Assembly (NCBI RefSeq): GCF_014217805.1
Contig: NZ_CP055156.1
Coordinates: forward strand, 4,160,585-4,224,584
Direction: 5' to 3'
Source of the DNA: Adhaeribacter swui
Lineage (GTDB): Bacteria > Bacteroidota > Bacteroidia > Cytophagales > Hymenobacteraceae
Length of the DNA stretch: 64,000 nucleotides
Below, piece after piece: positions 1 to 8,399 of the stretch; the first letter of the stretch is position 1, and every line of letters begins with the position of its first letter. The position numbers were made by a program, and so were the translations under genes. Below the pieces are notes generated by a model. It did no database searches, was not told where the DNA came from, and saw only the letters and a program-made list of their open reading frames with translations.

Positions 1-186
1 AATGGGGCCATATCCTCTGTACGAAGAGAGAAAGTTGGAGGGGCCATGCCCATGCGAAAGAAGAATAACCGGCAAGTTGTTTCCGCTTGCGGGAGCAGTA
101 ACTTTCATTTCAAGGTCTACGTGACGGCCGGAAACTGGTAATACAACCGGACTAAAGCTGAAGATGGGAGTTTGTGACTGTTTCAT
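1..186 (-). CDS. alpha/beta hydrolase, N-terminal 62 residues only
   Basis: The reverse strand reads without a stop from an ATG at 186 to the window edge, so the gene is cut by the window and its catalytic part lies outside. The visible 62 residues hold a beta-strand region followed by ILLSHGHGPSNF, which looks like the HGxG oxyanion-hole turn after strand beta-3 of dienelactone-hydrolase or chlorophyllase-like enzymes. No signal peptide is apparent, so a cytoplasmic location is likely. The nucleophile and the rest of the triad cannot be seen, so the substrate is unknown and the family call rests on one motif. Confidence 0.6.
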   Translation of the reverse strand, partial: MKQSQTPIFSFSPVVLPVSGRHVDLEMKVTAPASGNNLPVILLSHGHGPSNFLSSYRGYGPI

Positions 187-298
187 TTTATTATTGATTA
201 AATTTTGATATAAGCAAAGGTCATCAGTCTTCAACTTCCCGGCGTAGTGAAATCGGGGTATTGCTTAGCCAAACTGCGGAAAAGGCTTTAAAATGGAT

Positions 299-520
299 TG
301 TAAGCTTCCCCAAAAATAGAACTGCTTAGCAAGGGGAAATTAATAACTTGAAACAGTACTTATGAAAAGGATACTCTTCACTCCCCAACAGATTGCCAAA
401 ATCCTTAAAGAATTTAAGGAAGGTTAAAGTGTCACCGAAATTAGTTGGGAGCCAAGCTGCTTTTTACAAGTGGCGGCAGAGGTAATTGGGTGAATGAAGA
501 TACGTAGGTAAATAAAGAGA
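299..520 (+). mobile_element. Decayed relic of an IS407-group (IS3 family) element
   Basis: Positions 299-324 match the terminal inverted repeat of the intact element at 61957-63164 (TGTAAGCTTCCC then nearly the same AATAGAACTG). At 362 an orfA-like start follows, reading [18 protein letters not shown], against [18 protein letters not shown] in the intact copy. The reading frame is broken by TAA at 425-427, where the intact copy has Lys, and by a deletion/frameshift near 450. [10 protein letters not shown] then reappears in another frame at about 452-482. Similarity fades by roughly 510-520 and no orfB or second end is visible. This is an old, dead insertion. Confidence 0.85.
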
Positions 521-806
521 AAAGCCTTTCTGTAAGAATCATTTGAAGCGCTAAAGCCGAAAACGCTCCCCGCTTTATTGAAGGCTTCCTGATTTAAGAA
601 CTTGATACAAGTATAATCTTATGTATTACAGTTCTAAATTGACGAAGCCGAATATTAAAATAATTTCAAAATTGATGAAGAATTTTAAATTTTTAAAATT
701 TTTCTTAAATGCTATTTGGCTACAATCAGACAGCAGCCAGAGAATAGTTTAGTCGAATCTTTACAGCTTCAAGAGCAATCCTTTCATTGCATAGGTTTTA
801 AAAATT
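521..806. other. Intergenic stretch with no recognisable gene
   Basis: No open frame with plausible protein content is seen on either strand. The stretch is very AT-rich and includes a TTTTAAATTTTTAAAATTTTT tract near 684-705, one of many such palindromic AT tracts between genes in this window. It probably includes more of the decayed insertion relic, but no similarity can be pointed to. Confidence 0.5.
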
Positions 807-835
807 AAAAAATGCCGCTCTCAGCGGCATTTTTT
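807..835 (-). terminator. Intrinsic terminator of the 76-residue gene
   Basis: A perfect stem AAATGCCGCT / AGCGGCATTT with loop CTC is flanked by A-runs on the left and T-runs on the right, so it can end transcription on both strands. It lies 8 bases past the stop codon of the minus-strand gene at 844-1074. Confidence 0.85.
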
Positions 836-843
836 AATAATAT

Positions 844-1074
844 TTATTTTGGTTGTTCTTTCCCGATTATTTCCCATTCTACTTTAAAGGGGAGTAATTG
901 CCCATCTATAAGTTCGGGAAAACCACTGATTATATTTATTTCATTAATTTCTGGCCTGGTACCAATTTTACTTTCCGCCTCGCTGCACAATTTGGCTAAT
1001 ACATCTTCTTTTAATAACTGCGGACTTTTAACGTAAATATCGGGGTCGTTAATTATAATGGTGGTGGTGTACAT
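844..1074 (-). CDS. Hypothetical 76-residue protein
   Basis: A small acidic protein starting MYTTTIIINDPDIYV. No membrane segment, cysteine pair or nucleotide-binding motif is visible and I do not recognise the family. The call is supported by a strong terminator directly after its stop codon and by amphipathic, protein-like composition (alternating strand-like and helical stretches). A 74-residue frame on the other strand covers the same DNA but runs through the terminator hairpin and is rejected. Confidence 0.6.
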   Translation of the reverse strand: MYTTTIIINDPDIYVKSPQLLKEDVLAKLCSEAESKIGTRPEINEINIISGFPELIDGQLLPFKVEWEIIGKEQPK

Positions 1075-1419
1075 AAATCTATATTAAGTGAAAGCTGTAT
1101 TTTAGGTTGGTAATACGAGAAGTTGAACAGAAAGTACAGGGTGGGCCCGAGAAAAGATATAGCGATAACAACTAGGAGAAACAGTTTATGGTATTTTTAA
1201 GCAGCGTATATATTTATTACGGGTAGGTACATCGTCAATTTTTCCGTTGCTTTTGATAAAAGTTTAAACGAAATGGGGTATTTAAATTGGATTTAAACAA
1301 GCGTAATAACCGATAAGCCAGAATAAGAAATCAGATAGGAGATTAGGAAAGTTAAATTTATATAGCTTGTTGATAATATTAAATATATTTAATATTATTG
1401 TGATATTATATAATTTAAT
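1075..1419. other. Intergenic region, nothing recognised
   Basis: A 345-base AT-rich gap between a minus-strand and a plus-strand gene, so it should hold two divergent promoters. Neither a clear TAnnTTTG element nor a conserved RNA structure was found. The stretch 1380-1415 is almost pure A/T. Confidence 0.5.
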
Positions 1420-2172
1420 ATGTCCTTTACTAAAATTCATCCAACTATCCATTCGCTTAAACTGAATCCGCGGAAAATTACCCAACGGTTATTTTTAATA
1501 ATATTCCTTTTGTTAACGGCCAACACTATTAATGTAATTCTGCAACACACCCGCCCTCTGGAAAACTGGATATTGGATTCGATTGATAAGTTCTTTAATG
1601 TGAATAATGAAGCCAATATTCCCACTTTTTACTCAGCTTTTCTGCTGCTTTTTGCTGCTTTGGTTGCTTATGTTACTTTCCACCAAGCAAAGGTTTCTTC
1701 TTCAATAAAACAGGCCAGGCCCTGGCAGGTTTTAGCCGGGTTGTTTGTTTTTGTTGCCCTCGACGAAATTGTGCAAATACATGAGTTTACTTCTAACTTT
1801 ATCCGGCCCTGGTTAAAGAGCGATCTGTCTGGGTTACTGTATTGGTCTTGGGTAATACCTTACTTCTTGTTGTTTTTAGGGGTAGCAGCTTATTTATTTC
1901 GTTTTGTTTTAAACCTGCCCGCTTATACCAGAAACATAATAATTTTATCGGGCTTTATTTACGTAAGCGGCGCCATTGGATTAGAGTTACTTGAAGGACA
2001 TTTTTATAAACTGTATTCTCTAAATCATAAGTACAACGAACTACTATATTGCCTGGAGGAAGGTATGGAAATGATAGGAGTTACTACCTTTATATATGCC
2101 TTACTGGATCATCTGAATTTTCTAGGTTTTAGAATAACGGTTACAACGGAAGACTATTCATCAAAAATTTAA
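1420..2172 (+). CDS. Six-helix membrane protein with conserved acidic/His motifs
   Basis: An integral membrane protein of 250 residues with helices at about 24-42, 68-88, 104-121, 143-163, 172-191 and 217-230. Charged residues sit at or in membrane borders: D115, E116, H121 and E122 in ALDEIVQIHE; E189 and E192 in GLELLEG; and E213, E214 and E217 in LEEGMEMIG. Such paired E/H residues could bind a metal or carry protons, but that is inference. I do not recognise the family and no enzyme name is justified. The ATG at 1420 opens the frame with a short basic N-terminus before helix 1. The next gene on the same strand, 62 bases on, is also a small membrane protein. Confidence 0.75.
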   Translation: MSFTKIHPTIHSLKLNPRKITQRLFLIIFLLLTANTINVILQHTRPLENWILDSIDKFFNVNNEANIPTFYSAFLLLFAALVAYVTFHQAKVSSSIKQARPWQVLAGLFVFVALDEIVQIHEFTSNFIRPWLKSDLSGLLYWSWVIPYFLLFLGVAAYLFRFVLNLPAYTRNIIILSGFIYVSGAIGLELLEGHFYKLYSLNHKYNELLYCLEEGMEMIGVTTFIYALLDHLNFLGFRITVTTEDYSSKI

Positions 2173-2234
2173 AAATGACGACAATGTGACTTACCTGTGA
2201 TGCATTAAAAAAGAAAACTTCCTTTCTTGCCGTT

Positions 2235-2453
2235 ATGATTAAGAAGCCGTATCAGGACCTTTCCCCCAGAGGTAGAATCTTCCGCGCAACCGTTATAAAA
2301 TTGATTGTTTTGAGTGTTTTACTGATAATTTTTTATCTCGCTTGCGCTAAGTTATACCGGACGATAAATAAAGTAAGAAAACCCGTGAACCAGGATAAAA
2401 GCTTACCCATTGCTTTTGCCCCCGCCCAGTATAAAATTTACTTTCCGCAATAG
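2235..2453 (+). CDS. Small single-helix membrane protein
   Basis: A 72-residue protein with a basic N-terminus (MIKKPYQDLSPRGRIFRATV), one hydrophobic helix at about residues 20-42, and a basic then hydrophobic tail. It follows the six-helix membrane protein by 62 bases on the same strand and may be co-transcribed. No family is recognised. Codon use resembles that of its neighbours. Length and single helix would fit a small accessory subunit, but no partner is shown. Confidence 0.5.
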   Translation: MIKKPYQDLSPRGRIFRATVIKLIVLSVLLIIFYLACAKLYRTINKVRKPVNQDKSLPIAFAPAQYKIYFPQ

Positions 2454-2945
2454 AGGTGGCGTTTTACGCAAACATTTAGATTCTGCTGGCCGGTTTACAT
2501 TACCACCCAGATAATAGTAATCGTAAATAAAAATTACCCTTACCAGAAGTAAACAAATAAGGCATAATACAATTGAGCCCTTGAAGCTCGTTGGCGGCTC
2601 AAGAGAAAGTAATCGGGTTAAGGTCTAAATTGTTAAGGCAAGTTTACCGGCTAAGGTAGTGCTCCCTAGAACCGGCCGCTTTTATTTGGTTCTTAGCGAC
2701 AGTATCAACCAGGTTGTGAAAAGAATTAAACCTACCAGAGAAAAGATGAACAGAGCTAAAGAATTCATAAGAGATATTATAATAAGTATTAACAACTAAT
2801 TAATATATTTTAATAAACTTATTTATAATACACTAAAGCTCCTAATTGTGTTCTATCCGGGCTGCCACATTTAGACGAACCGGTCAGTTTGACCCGATAA
2901 ACTATCCGGTTCTCTCGGTGAATTTAAACGCCACTATATCTTAAT
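2454..2945. other. Intergenic region between convergent genes
   Basis: About 490 bases with no credible gene on either strand. It contains a long A/T tract at 2770-2830. No classic hairpin plus T-run terminator is obvious, although the flanking genes converge here. Confidence 0.5.
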
Positions 2946-3794
2946 TTAGCTATAACTGTTTATTTCGATGCCGCCCATTACGGCAAATCCTTTTAAAACT
3001 AAAATCTTGGGATTGGCTTCGTTCGTAGCGGGCATTACCTGGCGTTTATCTTCTATGATGCCAATTACGGATGTTATTTCGGATTTAATTAGCCAGTTTG
3101 CGGGTACAATCAGTTTACAGCCGCCCATCAGCAAGGTGATATCAAATATTACCCGGCCATGAATGTCGGCTTGGGCAAAGTTTAATTCTACGCCTCCCAT
3201 CAGGGCAATTACCTCAGCGCCCCTAACGTTTTTAGAAATGATATGGCGTTTATTGCCGCCGAGTACAGCGGTAATTTCCACGAACTCGCTGTTGTTGTCT
3301 GTTAGTGGTTCGGCAGTGGCGGAAGAATAAACGGTATAATCCTGCGGCTGGGTAAAAACCGGAGCTTCTTGCGTTGTAAAAGGAGCCAGTTCCGGTGTAG
3401 TGGGCATTTGTTGCATAAATCTTCCCCGGCGTTTTTGCCGGCGCAGGCGGCGTTCCGCCCGGTCCGGACAGGTTTGGTTGCGTTTTAAAATCATAAATAA
3501 ACCCGATCCTATGATTAGTAGGGGCCAGACATACCGGATAAGATGAAAAACCGGGTACATTTTATCGAGTTGAAAGGCAATGCCCAAACCCACTAGTATG
3601 AGCCAGCCAAAATCGCGAAAGCCCATTTTAGCGCCGTTAATTAAACCCACCACAATTAAAATCATGGGCCAGGTAAATAACCACTGCGGAAATAAGTAAC
3701 CCATTTGGCGTAAGAAAAATATAACGCCTACGGCTATTATTATAAAGCCGGCTACAATTTTACCGGATGCTGAGCTGGTGTGGTGCATGTTCAT
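2946..3794 (-). CDS. LiaF-like cell-envelope membrane protein
   Basis: A 282-residue protein with four closely spaced helices in the first 105 residues (about 12-30, 36-52, 58-73, 87-104), as in the DUF5668/LiaI-LiaF-like N-terminal domain. A basic RRLRRQKRRGR linker follows, then a soluble C-terminal domain rich in repeated GG turns (VLGGNKRHI, LMGGVELNF, LMGGCKLIV, VMGGIEI), typical of the LiaF C-terminal beta-structure. LiaF-type proteins sense or dampen envelope-stress signalling next to a kinase/regulator pair. Here the gene stands alone, with no LiaRS or LytTR partner adjacent. Phased GGTAAA repeats lie 75-105 bases upstream of its start. Confidence 0.85.
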   Translation of the reverse strand: MNMHHTSSASGKIVAGFIIIAVGVIFFLRQMGYLFPQWLFTWPMILIVVGLINGAKMGFRDFGWLILVGLGIAFQLDKMYPVFHLIRYVWPLLIIGSGLFMILKRNQTCPDRAERRLRRQKRRGRFMQQMPTTPELAPFTTQEAPVFTQPQDYTVYSSATAEPLTDNNSEFVEITAVLGGNKRHIISKNVRGAEVIALMGGVELNFAQADIHGRVIFDITLLMGGCKLIVPANWLIKSEITSVIGIIEDKRQVMPATNEANPKILVLKGFAVMGGIEINSYS

Positions 3795-3868
3795 GGTATT
3801 AATTTTTTATGAAAGATAGCTTAGTAAACCAGGCTTTACACTAGTAAAAAGGCCATTATAAAGGTTTA

Positions 3869-3898
3869 GTCGGTAAATTGGGGTAAATTGTCGGTAAA
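3869..3898. promoter_or_regulatory. Helically phased GGTAAA direct repeats, possible operator
   Basis: GGTAAA occurs at 3872, 3882 and 3893, spaced 10 and 11 bases, within a longer repeat GTCGGTAAA at 3869-3877 and 3890-3898 (21 bases apart). A fourth GGTAAATT lies at 3941. Spacing by whole helical turns on one face of the DNA upstream of the LiaF-like gene suggests a cooperative binding site. The protein is unknown. Confidence 0.4.
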
Positions 3899-4041
3899 GG
3901 TTTCCTGGTTTATTGGCCCATTATTTTGCTTAGCAGTTATGGTAAATTATTTATAAATCGGGATGGTTGGTTTTAAGAACAGCAACTCATAGTCCTCAAA
4001 TATTTTTGAAAGATTAGTATTTAACTTTTTAATTTTACTAC

Positions 4042-4049
4042 TACGTTTG
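4042..4049 (+). promoter_or_regulatory. Bacteroidota -7 promoter element (TACGTTTG)
   Basis: TACGTTTG fits the Bacteroidota -7 consensus TAnnTTTG and lies 25 bases before the ATG at 4075 of the small HTH-like gene. A clear -33 TTG element at the usual spacing is not evident. Confidence 0.5.
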
Positions 4050-4074
4050 CAGTATTACTAAATGGTTAATTCCG

Positions 4075-4257
4075 ATGAAAGATATCAATCCCGAAACCCT
4101 GCACGAGTTTTTTAATCGAATTCCTTCTATCCGTAGATTAGAGAAAGAAGCCGGCATGGCCGAAGGTTCTTTGGCCAAAATGGTGAGAGGCAAGAAAATT
4201 ATTACCGAAAAAACTAAAATGAGGTTAAAGCCTTTGCTGGAAAAATATAATTTTTAA
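4075..4257 (+). CDS. Small helix-turn-helix-like protein, 60 residues
   Basis: A 60-residue, largely helical, basic protein. The middle reads SIRRLEKEAGMAEGSLAKMVRG, in which LEKEAGMAEGSL has the spacing of an HTH (helix, AG turn, recognition helix), and the tail is basic. It resembles small phage-type or Xre-like DNA-binding proteins, but it is shorter than a full Xre domain. A -7 element lies 25 bases upstream. A second small gene follows 77 bases on. DNA binding is inference from the motif. Confidence 0.6.
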   Translation: MKDINPETLHEFFNRIPSIRRLEKEAGMAEGSLAKMVRGKKIITEKTKMRLKPLLEKYNF

Positions 4258-4334
4258 AAAATTGCCTTACTCGTTTGCCTCCCGCCGTGCAACCCCGCCG
4301 GGAATGGTAATGCCTTGACCTAATTTACCGGAAT

Positions 4335-4625
4335 ATGAAAGTAGCATTTTATTTATTACAAGGAGCCATGGATGAATACCTGTATGATCCGGAAAGTAAA
4401 ACGCTGCATTTCTCGATTTTAAAAAAAGTGAATGGCGTGGTTTTTTACCTGCCGTACACACCCACCAAAGGCATGTTAGTAGATTTAACCCGGTTTAGCA
4501 AAATTTTTAATTTAAGTAAACCGGAGCTGGATTTACTACGATACCGGGGTTTTTACCTGGTTAGTGAGCTAAGCATGACCCCGGAATATTTAGAGTTGCA
4601 ATTAATTTTGCGGGAAGACGATTAA
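4335..4625 (+). CDS. Hypothetical 96-residue protein
   Basis: A soluble 96-residue protein starting MKVAFYLLQGAMDEYLYD, with a predicted strand-rich first half and a helical second half (SKIFNLSKPELDLLRY). No motif or membrane segment is recognised. It follows the small HTH-like gene on the same strand and the two may form a pair. The short spacing and matching orientation would also fit a small toxin/regulator pair, but there is no sequence support for that beyond size. Confidence 0.55.
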   Translation: MKVAFYLLQGAMDEYLYDPESKTLHFSILKKVNGVVFYLPYTPTKGMLVDLTRFSKIFNLSKPELDLLRYRGFYLVSELSMTPEYLELQLILREDD

Positions 4626-4756
4626 ACAACTGTTGCTATTGACAAACAAACCAATTAAGGTGCTTCAAATAACCAAAGAAGCTAAGCCAATAAGCCTTTA
4701 CTCAAAATTGTAGTTTTAGAATAAGAAAGTTTAGCTGCGGAAAAGTAAAAATTTAA

Positions 4757-5113
4757 AAAATTCCGGAGAAGCGGGCCTGCCGCATTTACGGCCGTTCCAA
4801 ATTAAGTACATCATTTTCTTTCTTCACCAGCATTTATAAAGCCGGTGCAACAAAAGCCTTCATGCTGATTCATTTAATGCCTTCTCTTCTGATTGGGCTA
4901 ACTCCGACCATTGCCATTTAAACAATTTTTAAAATTTCTGATTTTACTAAAGCCCGGTTTAAATTAAAAATCGGGCAACAGTACAGTACAGGATACTTGC
5001 TACCTTGTATTGCTTTAATTTGGGTTTGCTTTTTAATTGTTTCCGGAAGTTTTGCGGCGAAGGCGCTTCTACTGATTCAATTAGATTTTAAAAATTTAAA
5101 AATTACGCCCTAA
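4757..5113 (+). pseudogene. Possible relic of a membrane-protein gene
   Basis: One frame is open from 4757 to 5113 except for a single TAA at 4919-4921. The translation has hydrophobic runs (MLIHLMPSLLIGLTPTIAI before the stop, LLPCIALIWVCFLIVSG after it) that look like membrane helices. No plausible start codon precedes the first part and no family is recognised. It could be chance in AT-rich DNA. It fills most of an otherwise empty 500-base gap before lutA. Confidence 0.25.
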
Positions 5114-5128
5114 GCAAAAGATTAACTT

Positions 5129-5872
5129 ATGACCGTTGGTTTATTTATACCGTGCTACGTCGATCAGTTTTACCCGAAAGTGGCTATTGCCACCCTGGAG
5201 TTACTGGAAAAACTGGGAGTAGATGTAGTTTATCCGTTTAATCAAACATGTTGCGGCCAACCCATGGCTAATTCGGGTTTCGAACACTTAACGCAAAGCT
5301 GCAATAATTTATTTATTCAAAACTTTATCAACCTGGACTACATTGTGTCGCCTTCGGGCAGTTGCGTGTTGCACATTAAAGAACATCTGCATGCTGAAAA
5401 ACCCCACGAAGAGCCTGCCGCTACCCACATCCGCAACAAAATTTATGAACTCACCGAGTTCTTAACCGATATTTTAAAAATTGAAAATTTAACCGCCCGT
5501 TTTCCGCACCGGGTAGGCATGCACCAAAGTTGCCACGGACAGCGGGGTTTAAAGTTGTCGCAAATGACCGAATTGGTAGCGGAGCCGTTTTCGAAACCCG
5601 AGAAATTACTGCGCATGGTAGAGGGCTTGGAACTGATTGATTTAAGCCGGCAAGATGAATGCTGCGGCTTTGGCGGTACTTTTTGCGTAGCCGAAGAAGC
5701 CGTGAGCGCCAAAATGGGCAAAGACCGGGTAAAAGACCATCTGGACCACGGAGCTGAGTTTATTACCGGAGCCGATATGAGTTGTTTGATGCACCTGGAA
5801 GGCATCTTAAAAAGACAAAAAAGTAACGTACAGGTAAAACACATTGCCGAGATATTAAATAGCCATGCATAA
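5129..5872 (+). CDS. lutA: Lactate utilisation protein A, Fe-S oxidoreductase
   Basis: LutA of the LutABC L-lactate oxidation complex, which converts lactate to pyruvate in the cytoplasm. The 247-residue protein has the two CCG (DUF224) cysteine-rich domains of this family: C41-C42 (CCGQPM) with C79 in the first half, and C135 (SCHGQRG), C178-C179 (CCGFGG) and C186 in the second, which would hold an iron-sulphur cluster. Length fits the family (about 240). It overlaps lutB by 8 bases, and lutC follows, so the three form one operon. No LldR-type regulator or lactate permease gene is adjacent. Confidence 0.93.
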   Translation: MTVGLFIPCYVDQFYPKVAIATLELLEKLGVDVVYPFNQTCCGQPMANSGFEHLTQSCNNLFIQNFINLDYIVSPSGSCVLHIKEHLHAEKPHEEPAATHIRNKIYELTEFLTDILKIENLTARFPHRVGMHQSCHGQRGLKLSQMTELVAEPFSKPEKLLRMVEGLELIDLSRQDECCGFGGTFCVAEEAVSAKMGKDRVKDHLDHGAEFITGADMSCLMHLEGILKRQKSNVQVKHIAEILNSHA

Positions 5873-7247
5873 AACAATAGCCGAACATCCCAGCCTGGCC
5901 GACAAATTTAACAAGGACGAAGAACGCGTTAACTGGCACGACCAAACTTTGTGGTGGGTGCGGGCCAAACGCGATAAAGCCGCTCATACTTTACCCGAAT
6001 GGGAGGATTTGCGTAATCTGGCCTCCCAGATCAAACACAATGTGCTTTCTAACTTAAGTGAGTATTTGGTGCAGTTTGAGGAAAATGCTTTAAAAAACAA
6101 CATACAGGTGCATTGGGCCGCCGACGCCCAGGAACATAATGCCATTGTAAAAAGTATTCTGCAAAAACACGGCGTGGCTCAAATTGTAAAGAGTAAATCC
6201 ATGCTCACGGAAGAATGCCATTTAAATGATTACTTGCAAAAAGAAGGCATTGAAGTAATTGATACCGATTTAGGCGAGCGCATTGTGCAGTTAGCGCAAG
6301 AACCACCCAGCCACATTGTATTACCCTGCATCCATAAAAAGAAAGAAGAAATTGGCGAATTGTTTCATTTGCACCTGGGCACCCCAGCCGGCAACGCCGA
6401 TCCGCAGTTTTTAACCGCCGCCGCCCGCCTGCATTTACGCGAGAAATTTTTAACCCGCAAAATAGCCATAACGGGGGTAAACTTTGCCGTAGCCGAAACC
6501 GGCGAATTTGTAGTTTGCACCAACGAAGGCAACGCCGACATGGGCGCCCACCTCGCCGACGTACACATTGCCTGCATGGGCATCGAAAAGCTTATTCCCG
6601 AACGCCACCATTTGGGGGTATTTTTACGCTTACTAGCCCGAAGTGCTACAGGTCAGCCCATAACTACTTACAGCAGTCATTTTAAAAAACCGCGACAAGG
6701 TCAGGAAATGCATTTGGTGTTGGTTGATAATGGCCGTAGCCGACAGTTAGGTCGCGAAGATTTCCGGAACTCGCTGAAATGCATCCGGTGCGGCGCCTGC
6801 ATGAACACTTGCCCGGTTTACCGGCGTAGTGGCGGGCACAGCTACCACAATGCCATTGCCGGCCCTATCGGTTCCATTCTGGCGCCTAACCTGGACATGA
6901 AAGATTACGCCGATTTGCCTTTTGCTTCTACGCTCTGCGGCTCGTGCAGTAATGTTTGTCCGGTTAAAATTGACATTCATAATCAATTATATAAATGGCG
7001 CCAGGTGTTAGTACAGCAAGGATACGCGCCCGCAGCCAAGAAAGCAGCCATGCAGGGCATGGCCTTTACGTTTAGTCACCCGGCTTTTTACCGGATGGCG
7101 GGCAAAACCGGCAAATGGTTTATGAAAACCACGCCCTTTGTGGTAAACAACAGCTTTAACCCCTGGTACAAACAACGCGATATGCCTGAGCCACCAAAAG
7201 AATCTTTTCACGATTGGTACAAGAAAAACCGAAAACAAAACGAATAA
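5865..7247 (+). CDS. lutB: Lactate utilisation protein B, 4Fe-4S iron-sulphur subunit
   Basis: LutB, 460 residues. The first two-thirds is a DUF162/LUD-type domain with the conserved stretch GVNFAVAETGEFVV. The last third carries two ferredoxin-type 4Fe-4S motifs, CIRCGACMNTCPVYR and CGSCSNVCPVKI, that would pass electrons from lactate. It starts inside the 3' end of lutA (8-base overlap), and its TAA shares a base with the ATG of lutC, showing translational coupling. It works with LutA and LutC in the cytosol. Length matches the family. All eight cluster cysteines are present. Confidence 0.95.
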   Translation: MHKTIAEHPSLADKFNKDEERVNWHDQTLWWVRAKRDKAAHTLPEWEDLRNLASQIKHNVLSNLSEYLVQFEENALKNNIQVHWAADAQEHNAIVKSILQKHGVAQIVKSKSMLTEECHLNDYLQKEGIEVIDTDLGERIVQLAQEPPSHIVLPCIHKKKEEIGELFHLHLGTPAGNADPQFLTAAARLHLREKFLTRKIAITGVNFAVAETGEFVVCTNEGNADMGAHLADVHIACMGIEKLIPERHHLGVFLRLLARSATGQPITTYSSHFKKPRQGQEMHLVLVDNGRSRQLGREDFRNSLKCIRCGACMNTCPVYRRSGGHSYHNAIAGPIGSILAPNLDMKDYADLPFASTLCGSCSNVCPVKIDIHNQLYKWRQVLVQQGYAPAAKKAAMQGMAFTFSHPAFYRMAGKTGKWFMKTTPFVVNNSFNPWYKQRDMPEPPKESFHDWYKKNRKQNE

Positions 7248-7840
7248 TGAATAGTCGCGAAAAAATATTACAAGCCGTTAAACAAAACCAGCCGGAACCA
7301 GTTTCGTTGCCCCATATTCCTTTTTTTACGCCGCCCTTTACAAACTTAGAACAAAAGTTTACCAAAGTACTGCAATCTATTGGCGGGGAGGTGCACCGGG
7401 TAAGTTCTTACGCCGAAATCAATCAAATTTTAAAAAAAGAGTTTGGCAGCAAAACTATTTTTAGCTCGGCCCAAGAACTAGCCGAACTGATGGATACCGG
7501 TTTAGATTACAAGAACGCCCATGCTTTTGCCGATCTGGAATTAGCCGTAGTGGAAGCCAATTTGGCCGTAGCCGAAAATAGCGCCATTTGGGTAACCGAA
7601 GCCATGGTGCAGGAGCGGGCTTTACCGTTTATTGCGCAGCACTTAGCGTTAATTATTCAGCCGCAGAATTTAGTAGCCACCATGCACGAGGCCTACGCCA
7701 GAATTGCCGACGCGGATTACGGCTTTGCCACTTTCATTGCCGGACCATCTAAAACCGCCGATATTGAACAATCTTTAGTGCTGGGAGCGCACGGCCCGAA
7801 AAGTTTACTGGTTTTTCTGCTGGACCGGGAGATTGCCTGA
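7247..7840 (+). CDS. lutC: Lactate utilisation protein C (LUD domain)
   Basis: LutC, 197 residues from the ATG at 7247, which overlaps the lutB stop (TAATG). A start 33 bases upstream inside lutB is possible but would add MVQEKPKTKRI, which lacks family resemblance. It is a single DUF162/LUD domain; the stretch LAVVEANLAVAENSAIWV and the closing region GFATFIAGPSKTADIE, then LGAHGPK, are typical. It carries no cysteine cluster, as expected. It completes the lactate oxidation complex with LutA and LutB. Confidence 0.93.
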   Translation: MNSREKILQAVKQNQPEPVSLPHIPFFTPPFTNLEQKFTKVLQSIGGEVHRVSSYAEINQILKKEFGSKTIFSSAQELAELMDTGLDYKNAHAFADLELAVVEANLAVAENSAIWVTEAMVQERALPFIAQHLALIIQPQNLVATMHEAYARIADADYGFATFIAGPSKTADIEQSLVLGAHGPKSLLVFLLDREIA

Positions 7841-7895
7841 AAACGGATTTTTCTTAAGCTCTAATTTTTAAATTTTTAAAATTTTACGAATCCCA

Positions 7896-8399
7896 ATGGA
7901 CGATTCTTTGCTGGCCCTGAAGCAAGATTTGAACCGGATAATCGGCCGGGTTATATTAAAGCGCCCGGTCCTGGATTTGTTTCTGGATGGTATCACGCAA
8001 TTAATTAAAGAGATAAACCCAGAAGCAAGTGAAGAAAAGATTCAGTTGCACTTACAAACGTGGGTAGCCGGAACCGCTTTTGTTATGGATCACCACGAAC
8101 CCGAAAGTTACAGCAGCCCGATTTGTTACGCTTCGGCCAGCGGACTGCGCGAAGGCTTTGATACCGATGAATCGTCGGAACTCAACCAAAACTTATTAGA
8201 ATCATTAACTACGTATGACTCCGCTTTAAAGCCGGAAGATAGCGTAGGGAACCCGAATGAAGCGGTGCAGATAACCCGGCTGTGGGTGGCCGAAGTTGTG
8301 CGCACCTGGCAGGAAAAACAACCGCTTACTTTTAACGATGTAACGAAGCAAATAGAACTATTGGTGTATCAATTATATGGGCTTAAGCCGATGGCGTAA
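7896..8399 (+). CDS. Hypothetical 167-residue protein downstream of lutC
   Basis: A soluble acidic protein, mostly helical at both ends, with a central loop (VMDHHEPESYSSPICYASASGLREGFD) holding two histidines and acidic residues. No family is recognised and no membrane segment is present. It begins 55 bases after lutC on the same strand, separated by a TTTTTAAATTTTTAAAATTTT tract, so it may be transcribed from its own promoter or by read-through. Its codon use resembles that of its neighbours. Confidence 0.6.
   Translation: MDDSLLALKQDLNRIIGRVILKRPVLDLFLDGITQLIKEINPEASEEKIQLHLQTWVAGTAFVMDHHEPESYSSPICYASASGLREGFDTDESSELNQNLLESLTTYDSALKPEDSVGNPNEAVQITRLWVAEVVRTWQEKQPLTFNDVTKQIELLVYQLYGLKPMA

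Noticed and set aside
812-1036. 74-residue plus-strand frame opposite the 76-residue gene
   Set aside because: It reads through the terminator hairpin and its translation is hydrophobic and low in information; the opposite strand is the better gene.
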